Shown here in pieces: positions 1-8,701 of a DNA stretch of 64,000 bases. The notes beneath the pieces were generated by a model. It saw nothing but the letters and a program-made list of their open reading frames with translations. It was not told the DNA's origin and ran no database searches. How positions within the stretch are numbered: the first letter of the stretch is position 1; the number at the start of each line of letters is the position of its first letter. The DNA is from Phycisphaerae bacterium (GTDB lineage: Bacteria; Planctomycetota; Phycisphaerae; Tepidisphaerales; Tepidisphaeraceae), in contig BPJO01000009.1 in the NCBI GenBank assembly GCA_026004655.1, forward strand, positions 83,225-147,224. Direction: 5' to 3'. The translations under genes were made by a program, and so were the position numbers.

Positions 1-45
1 CGCCAGCGGCAACTGATCGCCGCGTCCAAAACTCGAATCTGGCTC

Positions 46-68
46 AACCCGGCCCTTTGCCGGGTTTT
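46..68 (+). terminator. Rho-independent-type hairpin
   Basis: A 7-bp stem (AACCCGG / CCGGGTT) with a 7-base loop is followed by a short T run. It reads best as a terminator for a plus-strand gene left of the window, and it may also serve the minus-strand gene that ends at 97. Confidence 0.5.
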
Positions 69-96
69 GAGTCGTAAGACGCAGAATGTGCGACGT

Positions 97-1020
97 TCAA
101 TTCGTAGGCGGGTCGTACGGCTTCCCGTCGATGTACAACTGTGTGTCAGCCAGCGGTATCACTTCTTCGCTGCCCGCGAAGGAATCGGAAGCGGCGCGGA
201 CATATATTCGAGTGGTGCTGATCAAATGATGGACCGCAGCTTCCGGCGCAACAGGGCCGAAGAACTCCGGTCGCACGTCGGGCGAAAGAATCAAAGCGCA
301 TTGGCCTCTGCAGCCAGGTAGCAGCCCCTTGATCTCGCGATGATCAACCGCGCTGACATTTGAAACGAGCCCATCGCCTTCCAGACGGGCCAATACTTTG
401 ACCGCTCTCGCAGAGACCGTTCGCGACGTGTTCTCAACAATAACTGTCATCATCATCTGCGACGAGCTACCGGGCCGGAAAAGCCCTGTCGACATATCAA
501 CACGTGCCGCGACGACGTTCAGCACCGCTCGTGCCGGTCGGTGTCTCATCAGATCGAGCATCTGATGCGGTGCCGGCACAGATTTGCCGCCTTGACGATA
601 GTAGTACACGTTGTCGAGCGATTGGTGAGGTGCCCATTGACTATCGTCGACACTGATTGAGAGGACGACACGTCCCATCGGGATCTTGGACGCGCTCGGA
701 TCGCGAACGACCTCATTGACAGTCACGCTGCTGACGGGGTAGCTCGTACAACTGGTAGCCAACGTCTCGACGTACTCCCGGGTAGGCTGCCTTCCCTTCA
801 ATGGGTCGACACCATCGAAGGTGGTGTCGTCGGCAACCCCCAGAAACACGTGTCCGCCGCCACTGTTCGCGAACGCGCCAACCGCTTTCGAGAGTTTTCC
901 GCGTACGTCCTTATCTTCGAGCAGTTTGCCACTCTTGCGATCGAAGTGATCGCTCTCGCCGGCCAGGGCGAGCACTTCCGCTTCTGTCCAGACGTGATGT
1001 CTCGGTTTGATCAATGGCAT
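97..1020 (-). CDS. AlbA_2/Schlafen-type putative DNA-binding protein
   Basis: This 307-residue protein carries an N-terminal AlbA_2 (Schlafen AlbA-like, COG2865-type) domain. The signature is ESDHFDRKSGKLLED, then a helix, then AFANSGGGHVFLGVADD, matching the family pattern of an acidic E..xFK stretch followed by AFANT.GG...GV.D. AlbA_2 proteins are usually annotated as transcriptional regulators or nucleic-acid-binding proteins. The C-terminal half (about residues 150-307) has no motif I recognise. The start at 1020 is chosen because GGGAGG lies 6 bases upstream on the minus strand; the longer frame to 1122 lacks such a site. The gene diverges from the ATPase gene at 2063 across the structured 1-kb region, so both could be controlled from there. 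Its target is unknown. Confidence 0.7.
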   Translation of the reverse strand: MPLIKPRHHVWTEAEVLALAGESDHFDRKSGKLLEDKDVRGKLSKAVGAFANSGGGHVFLGVADDTTFDGVDPLKGRQPTREYVETLATSCTSYPVSSVTVNEVVRDPSASKIPMGRVVLSISVDDSQWAPHQSLDNVYYYRQGGKSVPAPHQMLDLMRHRPARAVLNVVAARVDMSTGLFRPGSSSQMMMTVIVENTSRTVSARAVKVLARLEGDGLVSNVSAVDHREIKGLLPGCRGQCALILSPDVRPEFFGPVAPEAAVHHLISTTRIYVRAASDSFAGSEEVIPLADTQLYIDGKPYDPPTN

Positions 1021-1121
1021 GGATTGCCTCCCTTGTGTCAATTCTTGATCATCACGAATGCGGCGAACAACAGCAAGGACACGCCCGCGTTCACAGAACA
1101 TGTGCGTGTCCTTTACAGGCA

Positions 1122-2013
1122 TGTCCTATCGGACACCGGCTGCCGCGCGAGCGCGTGTCAGCCTTTCCCAACCGGTTTCCCAACACGTGGGAAACGTCGT
1201 CTGCTCCCTAACGTGAGCAGGCATAACGGTTTGTGCGTGCGTCGTCGGGGGCAATGCGCCCCCGACTTCGGGGTCGGCCCCGGTCGGGGGAACTTCGTTA
1301 TCACTCGCTCCTCCCGCTGCGGGCTCCCGCGTCGCCAGTGCGATCGCGTCCGGCACTGCGGGCGGCGTCGATTGACGTCCGTCCTCGGCGACTCCGACCC
1401 CGAAGTCGGTGGCGCACTGAGCGTGCGGGAAGATGCCCCCGGCATCATTCCCTTCCACTCGGGACGGCGGAGGCGTACCTCCTTGCCCTCGCGGTACGCT
1501 CAGGGCCCCGACGACGCACGCACACGCACAAACCAAGTCGTGTCGAACCCGCCGCTATCGCAGCGGCGACACGACGGTTCCGCGGGCACGCCCGCGACAA
1601 CCGGCAACGAACGTGTTGCCGCAACGAGCATCGCTCGTTGACTCTCCCGCCGCCGGGTGCAAACAGCACCCCCGTTTGGGTGACTCACCTGAACGGGTGG
1701 ACGCGCGATAGCGCGTCCGGCGGCGGTCGCGTGGTCGCCAGGTGCGGCGACCACAACCCGTCGTTGTCCATTCCGTTGAGCGCAGTTCTCGAGAGCAAGG
1801 ACGCCATCGTGGATGGCGTCTGAGAACTTCGCTCAAAATCGCTTATTCGCCTCTCACCGCTGCGACAATGCTGTCGCTCCGTCGTGTTGCCGACGAGTGT
1901 CGTGACCAAGTGGTGTGTCGCTTCCCGGCTGCGGTGAACGAACGTCCACTCCACGTCGGCAACGACGACGGCCTCGCCTGCCGCGGCGTCAGACTCCCCG
2001 CTTAGTCGCGGGG
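1122..2013. ncRNA. Large multi-stem structured region (candidate ncRNA or DNA origin)
   Basis: No credible gene lies between 1021 and 2062; the overlapping open frames have no family resemblance. The stretch holds a series of perfect stems. Local hairpins are 1122-1135, 1175-1195, 1201-1220, 1427-1452, 1469-1482, 1537-1575, 1575-1603, 1603-1620, 1623-1639, 1731-1754, 1778-1834 (two coaxial stems), 1862-1877 and 1996-2013. Long-range stems are 1228-1239 with 1523-1534 plus 1240-1250 with 1506-1516, 1263-1277 with 1394-1408, and 1886-1895 with 1954-1963. The stem 1647-1654/1719-1726 closes a four-way junction. The strand cannot be decided because the stems are Watson-Crick throughout, without G-U pairs. 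Alternatives are a conjugative or replication origin folding as single-stranded DNA, or a leader of the operon at 2063. I recognise no known RNA family. Confidence 0.55.
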
Positions 2014-2062
2014 CGGGGCGACGGCGAGTGCGGTTCCCGGCTCAAACGCGAAAGGCGATCCA

Positions 2063-3851
2063 ATGCAGTTCACGGGTCATACGCTCCACTTTGGCGACAC
2101 CATCCCCGGCGACAATCCGTTCGTGCTCGACCCGGACGACCTGTCGACGCACGTCGGCATCTTCGGGCGCAGCGGTCGCGGCAAGAGCAAATTGCTCGAA
2201 CATCTCCTGCGTCAGGTCCTCAACGAGTGGCCGGCGTCCCAGGGCGGTTGCCTCGTACTCGACCCGCACGGGCCGACCTACGACGGCCTCCTATCCTACG
2301 CCGCCAAACTCAACGTCCGACGTCCGATCGTGCCGATCGACCTGCGCGACCCTTCGTGGGTGGTGGCCTATCACCTGCTCCGGCCCCGCGGCAGCGCGAA
2401 ACAGTCGGTCGTCGTCGATGCCCTGATCGAGGCGATGCTCCATGCCTGGGGTGCTGCGGATGCCGATGCGACACCGCTGCTGGCGCGCTGGTCGGGCAAT
2501 CTCTTCCATGCCCTCTACGCGATGCGGGCAACGCTTTCCGACGCGATGGAGTTGATTGTCTCCCCGACGACCCGGCGTCACGTCGCCGAAGCCCTCGGCG
2601 AACATCCCGCCGCCCGGGACTGGCACTTGGCCGCCGACGCCAAGGGCGTTGAGTTCGAGGCGATGGTCTCCAGTACCGTCAACCGACTTCGCCGGTTCGT
2701 CGGCAACGACACGTTGCGCATGATGTTCGGGCAGGGCGACGGCCGCCCGTCCTTCGACTTTGCTAAGGCGGTCGCCGAAGGGTGGATTGTGCTCGTGTGC
2801 CTGGCGACGGAGGGATCGAACGTCAGCCGCGAGAACAGCGATCTTGTCGGCTCGCTCATGCTGTCGGACCTCTGGACCAGCGCTGCCGACCGGGGCAAAC
2901 GCGACCGCCAGCGACAGTATCTGGTCGTCGCAGATGAGTTCCAGCGGTACCTGAATCCGAGCATCGCCGAAGGGCTCGATCAAAGCCGAGGCTTCGGCCT
3001 CGCCTGGCTTCTGTCGTGCCAGTACCCCCCGGCAAACGCTCTTCAACGGCGGCGAAAAGGGCGAGCACCTGCTCGCCAGTCTCATGGAGAACGTCGGGTG
3101 CAAGCTGACATTCCAACTCACTGACGAGCCGAATCTCGGCCCGCTGGCGTCGTGGCTGTTCCGCGGCGTGTTCGACCCGAACCGCGTGAAGTTCGATCTG
3201 TACGCCACGCGCGTCGTCGACTATGTGGAGGAAGTCCGCGAGTCGGTCACGCGGAGCGAGAGTACGACCGAGACGCAGAGTTCCTCGACGACCACGCAGC
3301 GCAGCACCAGCGAGTCCAGCAGCGAAAACTGGCTGCCCGATCCGGAAGCCGACGACTACAACGTCGGCGAGTACGGCCCAGGCACACGTGGTACCTCGAC
3401 AACCTCCATCGAGGGCGAGACCAACGGCACCTCCACCGGCGAAACGCGCGGCAAGAGTGTCAGCCAACAGCACCTGCTTCGCCCGATCTTGGGCACGGAA
3501 CTGGCCGGGCGACAGTTCTCGGGTCTCGACGAACAACTCTTTGAGGCGACGCAGATGATCTTTCGTCTGCCGCCACGGGTGGCACTGGCGAGATCCGGTG
3601 ACATGCCCGGCCCGGTCATGATCCGAATCCCGACGATCGACAGCGGGGCGGGTCGGCACTACGCCCAGCGTTTTGCGCGTCGCAGCGGCGCGCAGTTCCC
3701 ATTCATCATCCCCGCGTCCGATGCGTCCAAACTTCTCGAATCGCGGCAGACCGACCTTCGCGCCCGGCTCAACAATGACTCGCGCGGTGGCGGCACCGAC
3801 GATCCGTCGGCGGCGGGGCGTCTAGTTCCGAAGAAGCCGAAGAAGTCGTGA
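2063..3851 (+). pseudogene. HerA/VirD4-type conjugation ATPase, frameshifted at a C6 run
   Basis: Two overlapping frames together encode one VirD4/TraG-HerA-type ATPase of about 595 residues, the kind that pumps DNA in conjugative elements. The first frame (2063-3124) holds Walker A GRSGRGKSKLL, VLDPHGP and the Walker B-like VVADEFQRYL. The second frame carries the continuation NVGCKLTFQLTD, a Ser/Thr-rich linker (about 3250-3470) and a C-terminal domain. Removing one C from the six-C run at 3025-3030 joins them smoothly (QYPRQTLFNGGEKGEHLL). It could be a sequencing error, a true mutation, or +1 slippage at CCC-CCG. The start ATG has AAAGG 8 bases upstream. It is the first gene of a probable operon with the replication-relaxation gene. 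A second, intact ATPase of this class lies at 16414. Confidence 0.75.
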
Positions 3852-3876
3852 TACACTGAAAGGAGTTCTCATCGCC

Positions 3877-4884
3877 ATGCCAAGCACCATCGCTCGCCCC
3901 GGACGTTCGCCACAGGCACGTCGGCACATCACTGACCGAGACATCGCAGTGCTGCGGAGTCTGTTCGATGCCCGCATTCTCACGGTCGCGCATCTGGCCG
4001 AGATCCACTTCGCCGGCAGCAACGAGGCGGCCCGAAAGCGCATGATGAAACTCAAGGCCGACGGTTGGGTAACCGAGCGTCCGCGCGAACGTGTGTTCGA
4101 TCCGTCGATCCTCCACCTGACCCGGAAGGGATTCTCGCACCTCAAACAGCACGGCCACCTCGACGACTTCCCCGCCCTGGGCTGGGAGACGATGGAGAAG
4201 CGCGTGCAAGTCTCACCGTTGACATTGCGGCACGAACTGTCGGTCGGCGACGTGCAGGCCGCGTTCTATCGGAGCGCGAGAGCTGAGACACGCCTCCGCA
4301 TCGCCGAGTTCCGCACCTGGCCGCGGCTGTTTAGCTTCACCACCACGCGCACCTTCCCCGGCGGGTACACGAAACCCGTCACCATTCGTCCCGATGGCTT
4401 CATCAAGATCTGCCGCGATGAGGGCGCGTTTGGCGAGACCGAGTTCTACTTCTACCTCGAAGTCGACCGCAGCACCGAAACCGTCGGCAACATCGTCCGC
4501 CGCCTGCAAGGCTACGCCAACCACTACCGCACTGGGGGATTTGCCGTCGCCCACGGCGGCACGGTCGACCGACCCGATCTCTATCCGTTCCGCGTGCTGC
4601 TGATCTGCCGCACCGAAGCCCGCTGCCGCTCCATCGCCAACGCCGCCACCGAAACTCGACCGGCCATTCGTAATTCTGCGTGGTTCACGACGCTCGATAC
4701 AGTCACCGCGTCTGGTGCTCATCAAAGAGTTTGGAGAACTGCCAGCGACTTCGGCGTGGAGGAATCGTTCCCTCGACCATTGGTTGGTGATGTCGCGCCT
4801 GATCCACTTCTTCACCCGGTGCCCGACACCGCTGTCCCTGTCGACGCCCCGATAGATCCAAGTCTTCCCGCAACCGCCGAATGA
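3877..4884 (+). CDS. Replication-relaxation family protein
   Basis: A 335-residue protein with an N-terminal winged-helix region (ITDRDIAVLRSLFDARILTV, then RMMKLKADGWV) and the central FYLEVDRSTETVGNIVRRL segment typical of the replication-relaxation family (PF13814). Members sit on plasmids and integrative elements and are thought to act in replication initiation or DNA relaxation. The gene starts 25 bases after the ATPase gene, with AAAGGAG 11 bases before its ATG, so the two are probably cotranscribed. The C-terminal 60 residues are low-complexity, Pro/Asp-rich and poorly conserved. A bidirectional terminator hairpin follows at 4945. Confidence 0.75.
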   Translation: MPSTIARPGRSPQARRHITDRDIAVLRSLFDARILTVAHLAEIHFAGSNEAARKRMMKLKADGWVTERPRERVFDPSILHLTRKGFSHLKQHGHLDDFPALGWETMEKRVQVSPLTLRHELSVGDVQAAFYRSARAETRLRIAEFRTWPRLFSFTTTRTFPGGYTKPVTIRPDGFIKICRDEGAFGETEFYFYLEVDRSTETVGNIVRRLQGYANHYRTGGFAVAHGGTVDRPDLYPFRVLLICRTEARCRSIANAATETRPAIRNSAWFTTLDTVTASGAHQRVWRTASDFGVEESFPRPLVGDVAPDPLLHPVPDTAVPVDAPIDPSLPATAE

Positions 4885-4944
4885 CGTAGCGCAGCGGTCG
4901 CCTTCGGTCTCGTGCCGCCTCGATCGGCACTCGAATCGTATGAA

Positions 4945-4969
4945 GAAGCCCCCGATGTTCGGGGGCTTC
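4945..4969. terminator. Bidirectional terminator between convergent genes
   Basis: An 11-bp perfect stem (GAAGCCCCCGA / TCGGGGGCTTC) with a 3-base loop sits between the convergent genes ending at 4884 and 4974. Confidence 0.7.
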
Positions 4970-4973
4970 GTTA

Positions 4974-6152
4974 CTACTCCAACAGAGCAGCAAGCTCATT
5001 CGGCGGGAAGTCCGTCGGCTGGTTGCCGCCGGAGAGGCGGAGCCAGCGGACGTAGTGGGGATAGGTGATGTGGGTGAACAGCGACGCGGCGCAGGCCGTG
5101 CCGGCGTCGTCGCCATCGGGCAGGAGCGTGATGCGCCCGCCGGTGACGACCAGGTCGCTGATGAGGCGGCCTTGGGCTTCTGAGCAGGAACTACCCATCA
5201 CCGCGACGACGTCGGAGAATCCGCACATCGTCAACCACCACACACTCGCGAACCCTTCGACGACGATCAGGTGCTCGACCGGCTTCGTCAGCCGGTGGGC
5301 GTTGTACAGCAGCAGGCTTTTGTGGAACTCGTGCCGCACGCCATCGCGCTCGCGAGCACCGGGGAACAGATACTTCGGGCAGTCGTCGCTGATGCGTTCG
5401 TCGTCGACGATCCGACCGGCATAGCAGACCAACTCGCCTTCGATCGAATGCAGAGGAATCGCGATGCGGTCCTTGAGCATTCCGCGATTGCAGAATCCCA
5501 ACCCGAAGGTCGCGATCGCCTCGGGCGTGAGCCCGCGTGAGGCGAGGTAAGGGTGCGTGGGATCGAGTTTCTCTAACCGAAACGGTAGCGGTGCATTCAC
5601 CACGACCTGCAACGGTTCGGCGGTGGCGGAATTGTCTTGGCGACCGGAATCGGAGGTGGTAGACTGCGTGTCCCCAATGGACGGTGCGGTCATCCCCTCC
5701 GTGCTGATCCTGCTCGAAGCCGTGGTGCTAGAACACCGCGGCTTCGCGGCTTGTTGGGCCGAAGCAGAACCAGCATCAGTAACCCGACCGTTCGCTGACT
5801 TCTCCACACCGGGCGGCGGATCGAATGTCAGTTTGAACCAGTCGACGAGCTTGAGTGCCGCCTGGCGAACGTGCTGCGGATCGGAGCGGTTGAGCCCCTC
5901 CATTAGCAGCACGAAGTCCAGCGCGTTGCCGGAGGCTTGGCAGCCGAAGCATTTGAAGATGCCTTTGCCGAGATGGATCGAGAGCGACGCGGTGCGGCGG
6001 CGTCCATCGGTGCGGGTCGGATGACCCGGCAACGGACACAGCGCGGTCGCCTGCTCGCCCCTCACCTTTGGCTCGATCTGGTAATGGTGCAGTACATCGA
6101 TCATGCGAACCTGTTGACGCAGGCTCCGAAAATCTATCCAAGGTGTGGACAT
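4974..6152 (-). CDS. DnaG-type primase with CHC2 zinc finger and Toprim
   Basis: A 392-residue mobile-element primase. Residues about 35-85 form a CHC2-type zinc finger (CPLPGH ... FKCFGCQASGNALDF). The middle is a low-complexity linker, and the C-terminal third is a Toprim domain with the conserved glutamate in LIVVEGFASV and the acidic motif LLPDGDDAG. Such proteins make RNA primers for replication of the element. The start at 6152 has AAGGAG upstream; the longer frame to 6434 has no comparable support and translates to low-complexity sequence. The gene is followed at its 5' side by three small element genes and ArdC on the same strand, which suggests one operon running from 7890 down to 4974. 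It is shorter than chromosomal DnaG and lacks the DnaB-binding C-terminus. Confidence 0.8.
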   Translation of the reverse strand: MSTPWIDFRSLRQQVRMIDVLHHYQIEPKVRGEQATALCPLPGHPTRTDGRRRTASLSIHLGKGIFKCFGCQASGNALDFVLLMEGLNRSDPQHVRQAALKLVDWFKLTFDPPPGVEKSANGRVTDAGSASAQQAAKPRCSSTTASSRISTEGMTAPSIGDTQSTTSDSGRQDNSATAEPLQVVVNAPLPFRLEKLDPTHPYLASRGLTPEAIATFGLGFCNRGMLKDRIAIPLHSIEGELVCYAGRIVDDERISDDCPKYLFPGARERDGVRHEFHKSLLLYNAHRLTKPVEHLIVVEGFASVWWLTMCGFSDVVAVMGSSCSEAQGRLISDLVVTGGRITLLPDGDDAGTACAASLFTHITYPHYVRWLRLSGGNQPTDFPPNELAALLE

Positions 6153-6216
6153 ACTGTCTCCTTTCTTGAACGTGTAACAGGTGGGAACGGATTCGGGACG
6201 GTTTTGAGCGGGCTTC

Positions 6217-6504
6217 TCAATAGTCCTCCGGCAATAAGACGGTCGTGACCGAGCGGTCATGCTCGGTGATGACGTAGAGCTTGCGGCCGGCAGCATCGCA
6301 GTAGACGGAGAAGAGCCGCAGTCCGCAGAGCAGAGCGCGTTCGTTCTCGCGTCGGTCGGCTTCGCACAACTCGCCCCAGTCGCCCGCGGCATGGCGGGCG
6401 ACGCATTCGGCGACGCTGGTCTCATCGAGCACATCTAGGGCATTCTGGGTAATGACCAGATGCCCCAGCGGGAACTTGGGGTCGGAAAGAACGATCGGAA
6501 GCAT
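6217..6504 (-). CDS. Plasmid-related small conserved protein
   Basis: A 95-residue protein of a family common on plasmids and integrative elements. The recognisable blocks are FPLGHLVIT, RHAAGDWGEL, ENERALL and ITEHDRSVTTVLLPEDY. Databases often call it 'plasmid-related protein' or, wrongly, a type I restriction subunit; no function is established. The ATG at 6504 is preferred over the upstream TTG at 6510 because AGGAG lies 7 bases before it. A divergent paralogue is encoded at 8702-9010. Confidence 0.75.
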   Translation of the reverse strand: MLPIVLSDPKFPLGHLVITQNALDVLDETSVAECVARHAAGDWGELCEADRRENERALLCGLRLFSVYCDAAGRKLYVITEHDRSVTTVLLPEDY

Positions 6505-6602
6505 GGGCAATCTCCTTTCGGGAGGTGGGAATAAAAAAGGAGCCGACGCACGCGCGTGGCTCCGTGGAACGGGCAGGAACGGGTTAAGACAGCAACGGGT
6601 GG

Positions 6603-6950
6603 TCAGCGGTCGGAGGCGTTTTCGGCCTGCCGCGCTTCTTCACGCTGGCGACGGACATGCCACTCCAGCCAGGAGTGCGTGTCGTTCGCCAACTTCGCGA
6701 GGAGCGGCAGATCGCCGGCGTTGAAGCTGGTGACATCGTGCCATTGCTCGTCCTTGTCGCGGTAAGACCGCGAGAAGGTGACGGAGTGGAACGGGCCGTT
6801 GGCGCCGTTGTTCTCCCACACCGACGCGCGCAGATTCTTGTACCGGATGGTATGAATCGGCTTGTTCGCGCGGGAGTCGGACTCGGACGGTGCGGTCGTC
6901 TTGGTGGACGACGATGCTGGGTTACGGGTAGTGGTAGTGGACTTGGCCAT
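6603..6950 (-). CDS. Conserved mobile-element hypothetical protein
   Basis: A 115-residue protein with a Thr/Ser-rich N-terminus followed by a conserved block: IRYKNLRASVWEN, GPFHSVTFSRSYRD, then DLPLLAKLANDTHSW. This block recurs in small proteins of integrative elements. The function is unknown. The ATG at 6950 has GAGGAGG 6 bases upstream, which rules against the longer frame to 6998. It lies between ArdC and the small protein at 6217 on the same strand. Confidence 0.7.
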   Translation of the reverse strand: MAKSTTTTRNPASSSTKTTAPSESDSRANKPIHTIRYKNLRASVWENNGANGPFHSVTFSRSYRDKDEQWHDVTSFNAGDLPLLAKLANDTHSWLEWHVRRQREEARQAENASDR

Positions 6951-7014
6951 GGTTGGCCTCCTCTCGGTAAGGGGTGACGGAACGAAGAATGGCAACAACG
7001 ATGGGCGGAACAGG

Positions 7015-7890
7015 TCAGGCAGGTGGTGAGTCGGACTCGGGTGTCGGCGCGGGCGGACGCCCGGCCTTGAGGATCGCGTCGGCGGCTTTGAAGATCCGCT
7101 GGATGCTGCGGTCGGGAATCTGTTCGGACTTCGTCCAGTGCTGGATGTAGCCGCGACTGAACTCCTGGCCGCCGAGCCCGAGCGAACTGCAGCAGAGCAT
7201 CGCGACCGATTCGGCCTCGACCTCGCGTAAGTCGCGGGGTGTCGGTGTATCGGTGTCGGACAACTCGCCTGTTGATTCTGCCGTGTGGCCGAGGATCACG
7301 TGGGCGACTTCGTGCAACAGTGTGCGGTGTGGCAGGAACGCGATCAGTGAGACGGAGACGTTTCGCTGATGGGCATACCCCTGGCAGTTTCCGTCGAGGT
7401 GACGGAAGGGCACGCGGGTGATGTCGAGTTGCGAGAGCGCCTGCGTCTCATCCCAATCGGGAATGACGACCGGTGTGTACGGCTCGCCGTCGGTCTGCGA
7501 CAGCGTGAACCAGAAAGGACGCTCGACGAAGATCGTGCGACGGGAGTCGTCGCCGTCGGCATCGTGTCCATTCGGACGCGACGCGATCGGCGGACCGCTT
7601 CCCTTCGTGCGAACGGTGACCGGCATCACGAGCTTGAGGGCTTTTTCACCCCGACGCACATGACGTCCGACCTTGAGCCAACCCTTGAACGTGTGCAACG
7701 GCCCCGGTTCGATGCCGCGGACCAGGCATTGCAGGTGGGCCAGCATCATGTTGCAGAGGCTGTAGTTCCAGAACATGGAGTACGCCGCGGCGATGACGCC
7801 GGGCTTGGTGACGGCTTCGGTCAGCAGATGCTGCCAATCGATCCGGGAACTCGGACGCGACGCCGAAGCTTCGGGTGTGGATGCGCGCAT
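7015..7890 (-). CDS. ArdC-type antirestriction protein with zinc peptidase domain
   Basis: A 291-residue ArdC-like protein. The N-terminal half resembles the ArdC single-strand-DNA-binding domain (YSMFWNYSLCNMMLA, TFKGWLKVGRHVRRGEKAL). The C-terminal half has a gluzincin active site, LLHEVAHVILGH (HExxH), with the downstream acidic helix REVEAESVAML. ArdC proteins protect incoming conjugative DNA from host restriction. AGGAG lies 5 bases before the ATG at 7890. It is first in the minus-strand set that ends with the primase, consistent with early expression after transfer. Confidence 0.8.
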   Translation of the reverse strand: MRASTPEASASRPSSRIDWQHLLTEAVTKPGVIAAAYSMFWNYSLCNMMLAHLQCLVRGIEPGPLHTFKGWLKVGRHVRRGEKALKLVMPVTVRTKGSGPPIASRPNGHDADGDDSRRTIFVERPFWFTLSQTDGEPYTPVVIPDWDETQALSQLDITRVPFRHLDGNCQGYAHQRNVSVSLIAFLPHRTLLHEVAHVILGHTAESTGELSDTDTPTPRDLREVEAESVAMLCCSSLGLGGQEFSRGYIQHWTKSEQIPDRSIQRIFKAADAILKAGRPPAPTPESDSPPA

Positions 7891-8068
7891 GGGTGCTCCT
7901 TGTCCCGCGATGGGCGGGACGATGGGTGGATGACGACAAAGAACGGGGTTACGAAGGAAGAGCTTCTGGCATCAGCATGCCACGAGTTGCGCGCGGGCGC
8001 AAGTGACCCGGCAAGACCGATTCGAAAACAGGCGTCGAGTTCTACTGATCATCTGGTCGCACTGAGTT

Positions 8069-8509
8069 ATGATTTCCTCCATGAATCCAGAAGCAGAGCA
8101 GGCGAAGGTTCCCTTCGCGCAGTGGGGTTTCGGAACACTGGCCGGCGCGAGCTGGGTTGGCGTGTTAGCCATTTTGGGATTGCAGCTCGAAGGACCTGGA
8201 CTGAACACGGCGCTTCGATTGCTGGTTGCTGCCGGGACGGTTCAGGGCGCGATGGTGTTCTTGCTAAACATGCCGAAATTCACGACGCCCATCTTGGTTC
8301 GCGTAGCTGCAGCAGTCAGCGTGATCCTCACGCTCGTCGGTTACGGCATCTTGATCTGGTCCAGAGATCCCGTGTCGGGTCTGATCTACGCGGTACTCGC
8401 GTTCGTTTTTGGCGCGATCATCATCCAGACCAATCCGTCGCCGTCGAGCAATCGGAACACCAAACAGGTGCAGGCCTGCGCCGAAAAAGAGACCAAAGCA
8501 GAGATCTGA
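8069..8509 (+). CDS. Four-helix membrane protein of unknown function
   Basis: A 146-residue protein with about four hydrophobic segments (near residues 25-45, 48-68, 77-98 and 103-122) and a charged C-terminal tail. I do not recognise the family. Neither the ATG at 8069 nor that at 8081 has a clear ribosome binding site. It lies alone between ArdC (divergent) and the small gene at 8702. Confidence 0.45.
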   Translation: MISSMNPEAEQAKVPFAQWGFGTLAGASWVGVLAILGLQLEGPGLNTALRLLVAAGTVQGAMVFLLNMPKFTTPILVRVAAAVSVILTLVGYGILIWSRDPVSGLIYAVLAFVFGAIIIQTNPSPSSNRNTKQVQACAEKETKAEI

Positions 8510-8701
8510 AGCGTTCATTCCCCCCACCCTGCAACAGAAGCACCCGCCGCCGCAGCGTTTCAGTCTACGTCCACCCCGCAGCCGTCAAGCCGCTTCGGGC
8601 ATTGACCGCCGCGAGGCCCCGGCCGTGGCTGCTCCGCTCAAGCGGCGGCGGGATGCTGTCGCCCGCGGTCGAAATACCAGCACACATAATCAATCACTTT
8701 C

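Noticed and set aside
850..1641. Long plus-strand open frame (263 residues) across the structured region, plus several overlapping shorter ones
   Set aside because: The translations are Arg/Pro/Ala-rich with no family resemblance; frames in several registers and on both strands are equally long, as expected for GC-rich non-coding DNA full of palindromes.
1122..2013. Interpretation as a CRISPR or REP-type repeat array
   Set aside because: The hairpins all differ in sequence and spacing; there is no repeated unit or spacer pattern, and no cas gene is in the window.
2005..2030. Short match CGGGGCGAC to the tRNA-Pro 3' end, considered as the left attachment site
   Set aside because: Only nine GC-rich bases match, within a hairpin-rich stretch; this is expected by chance.
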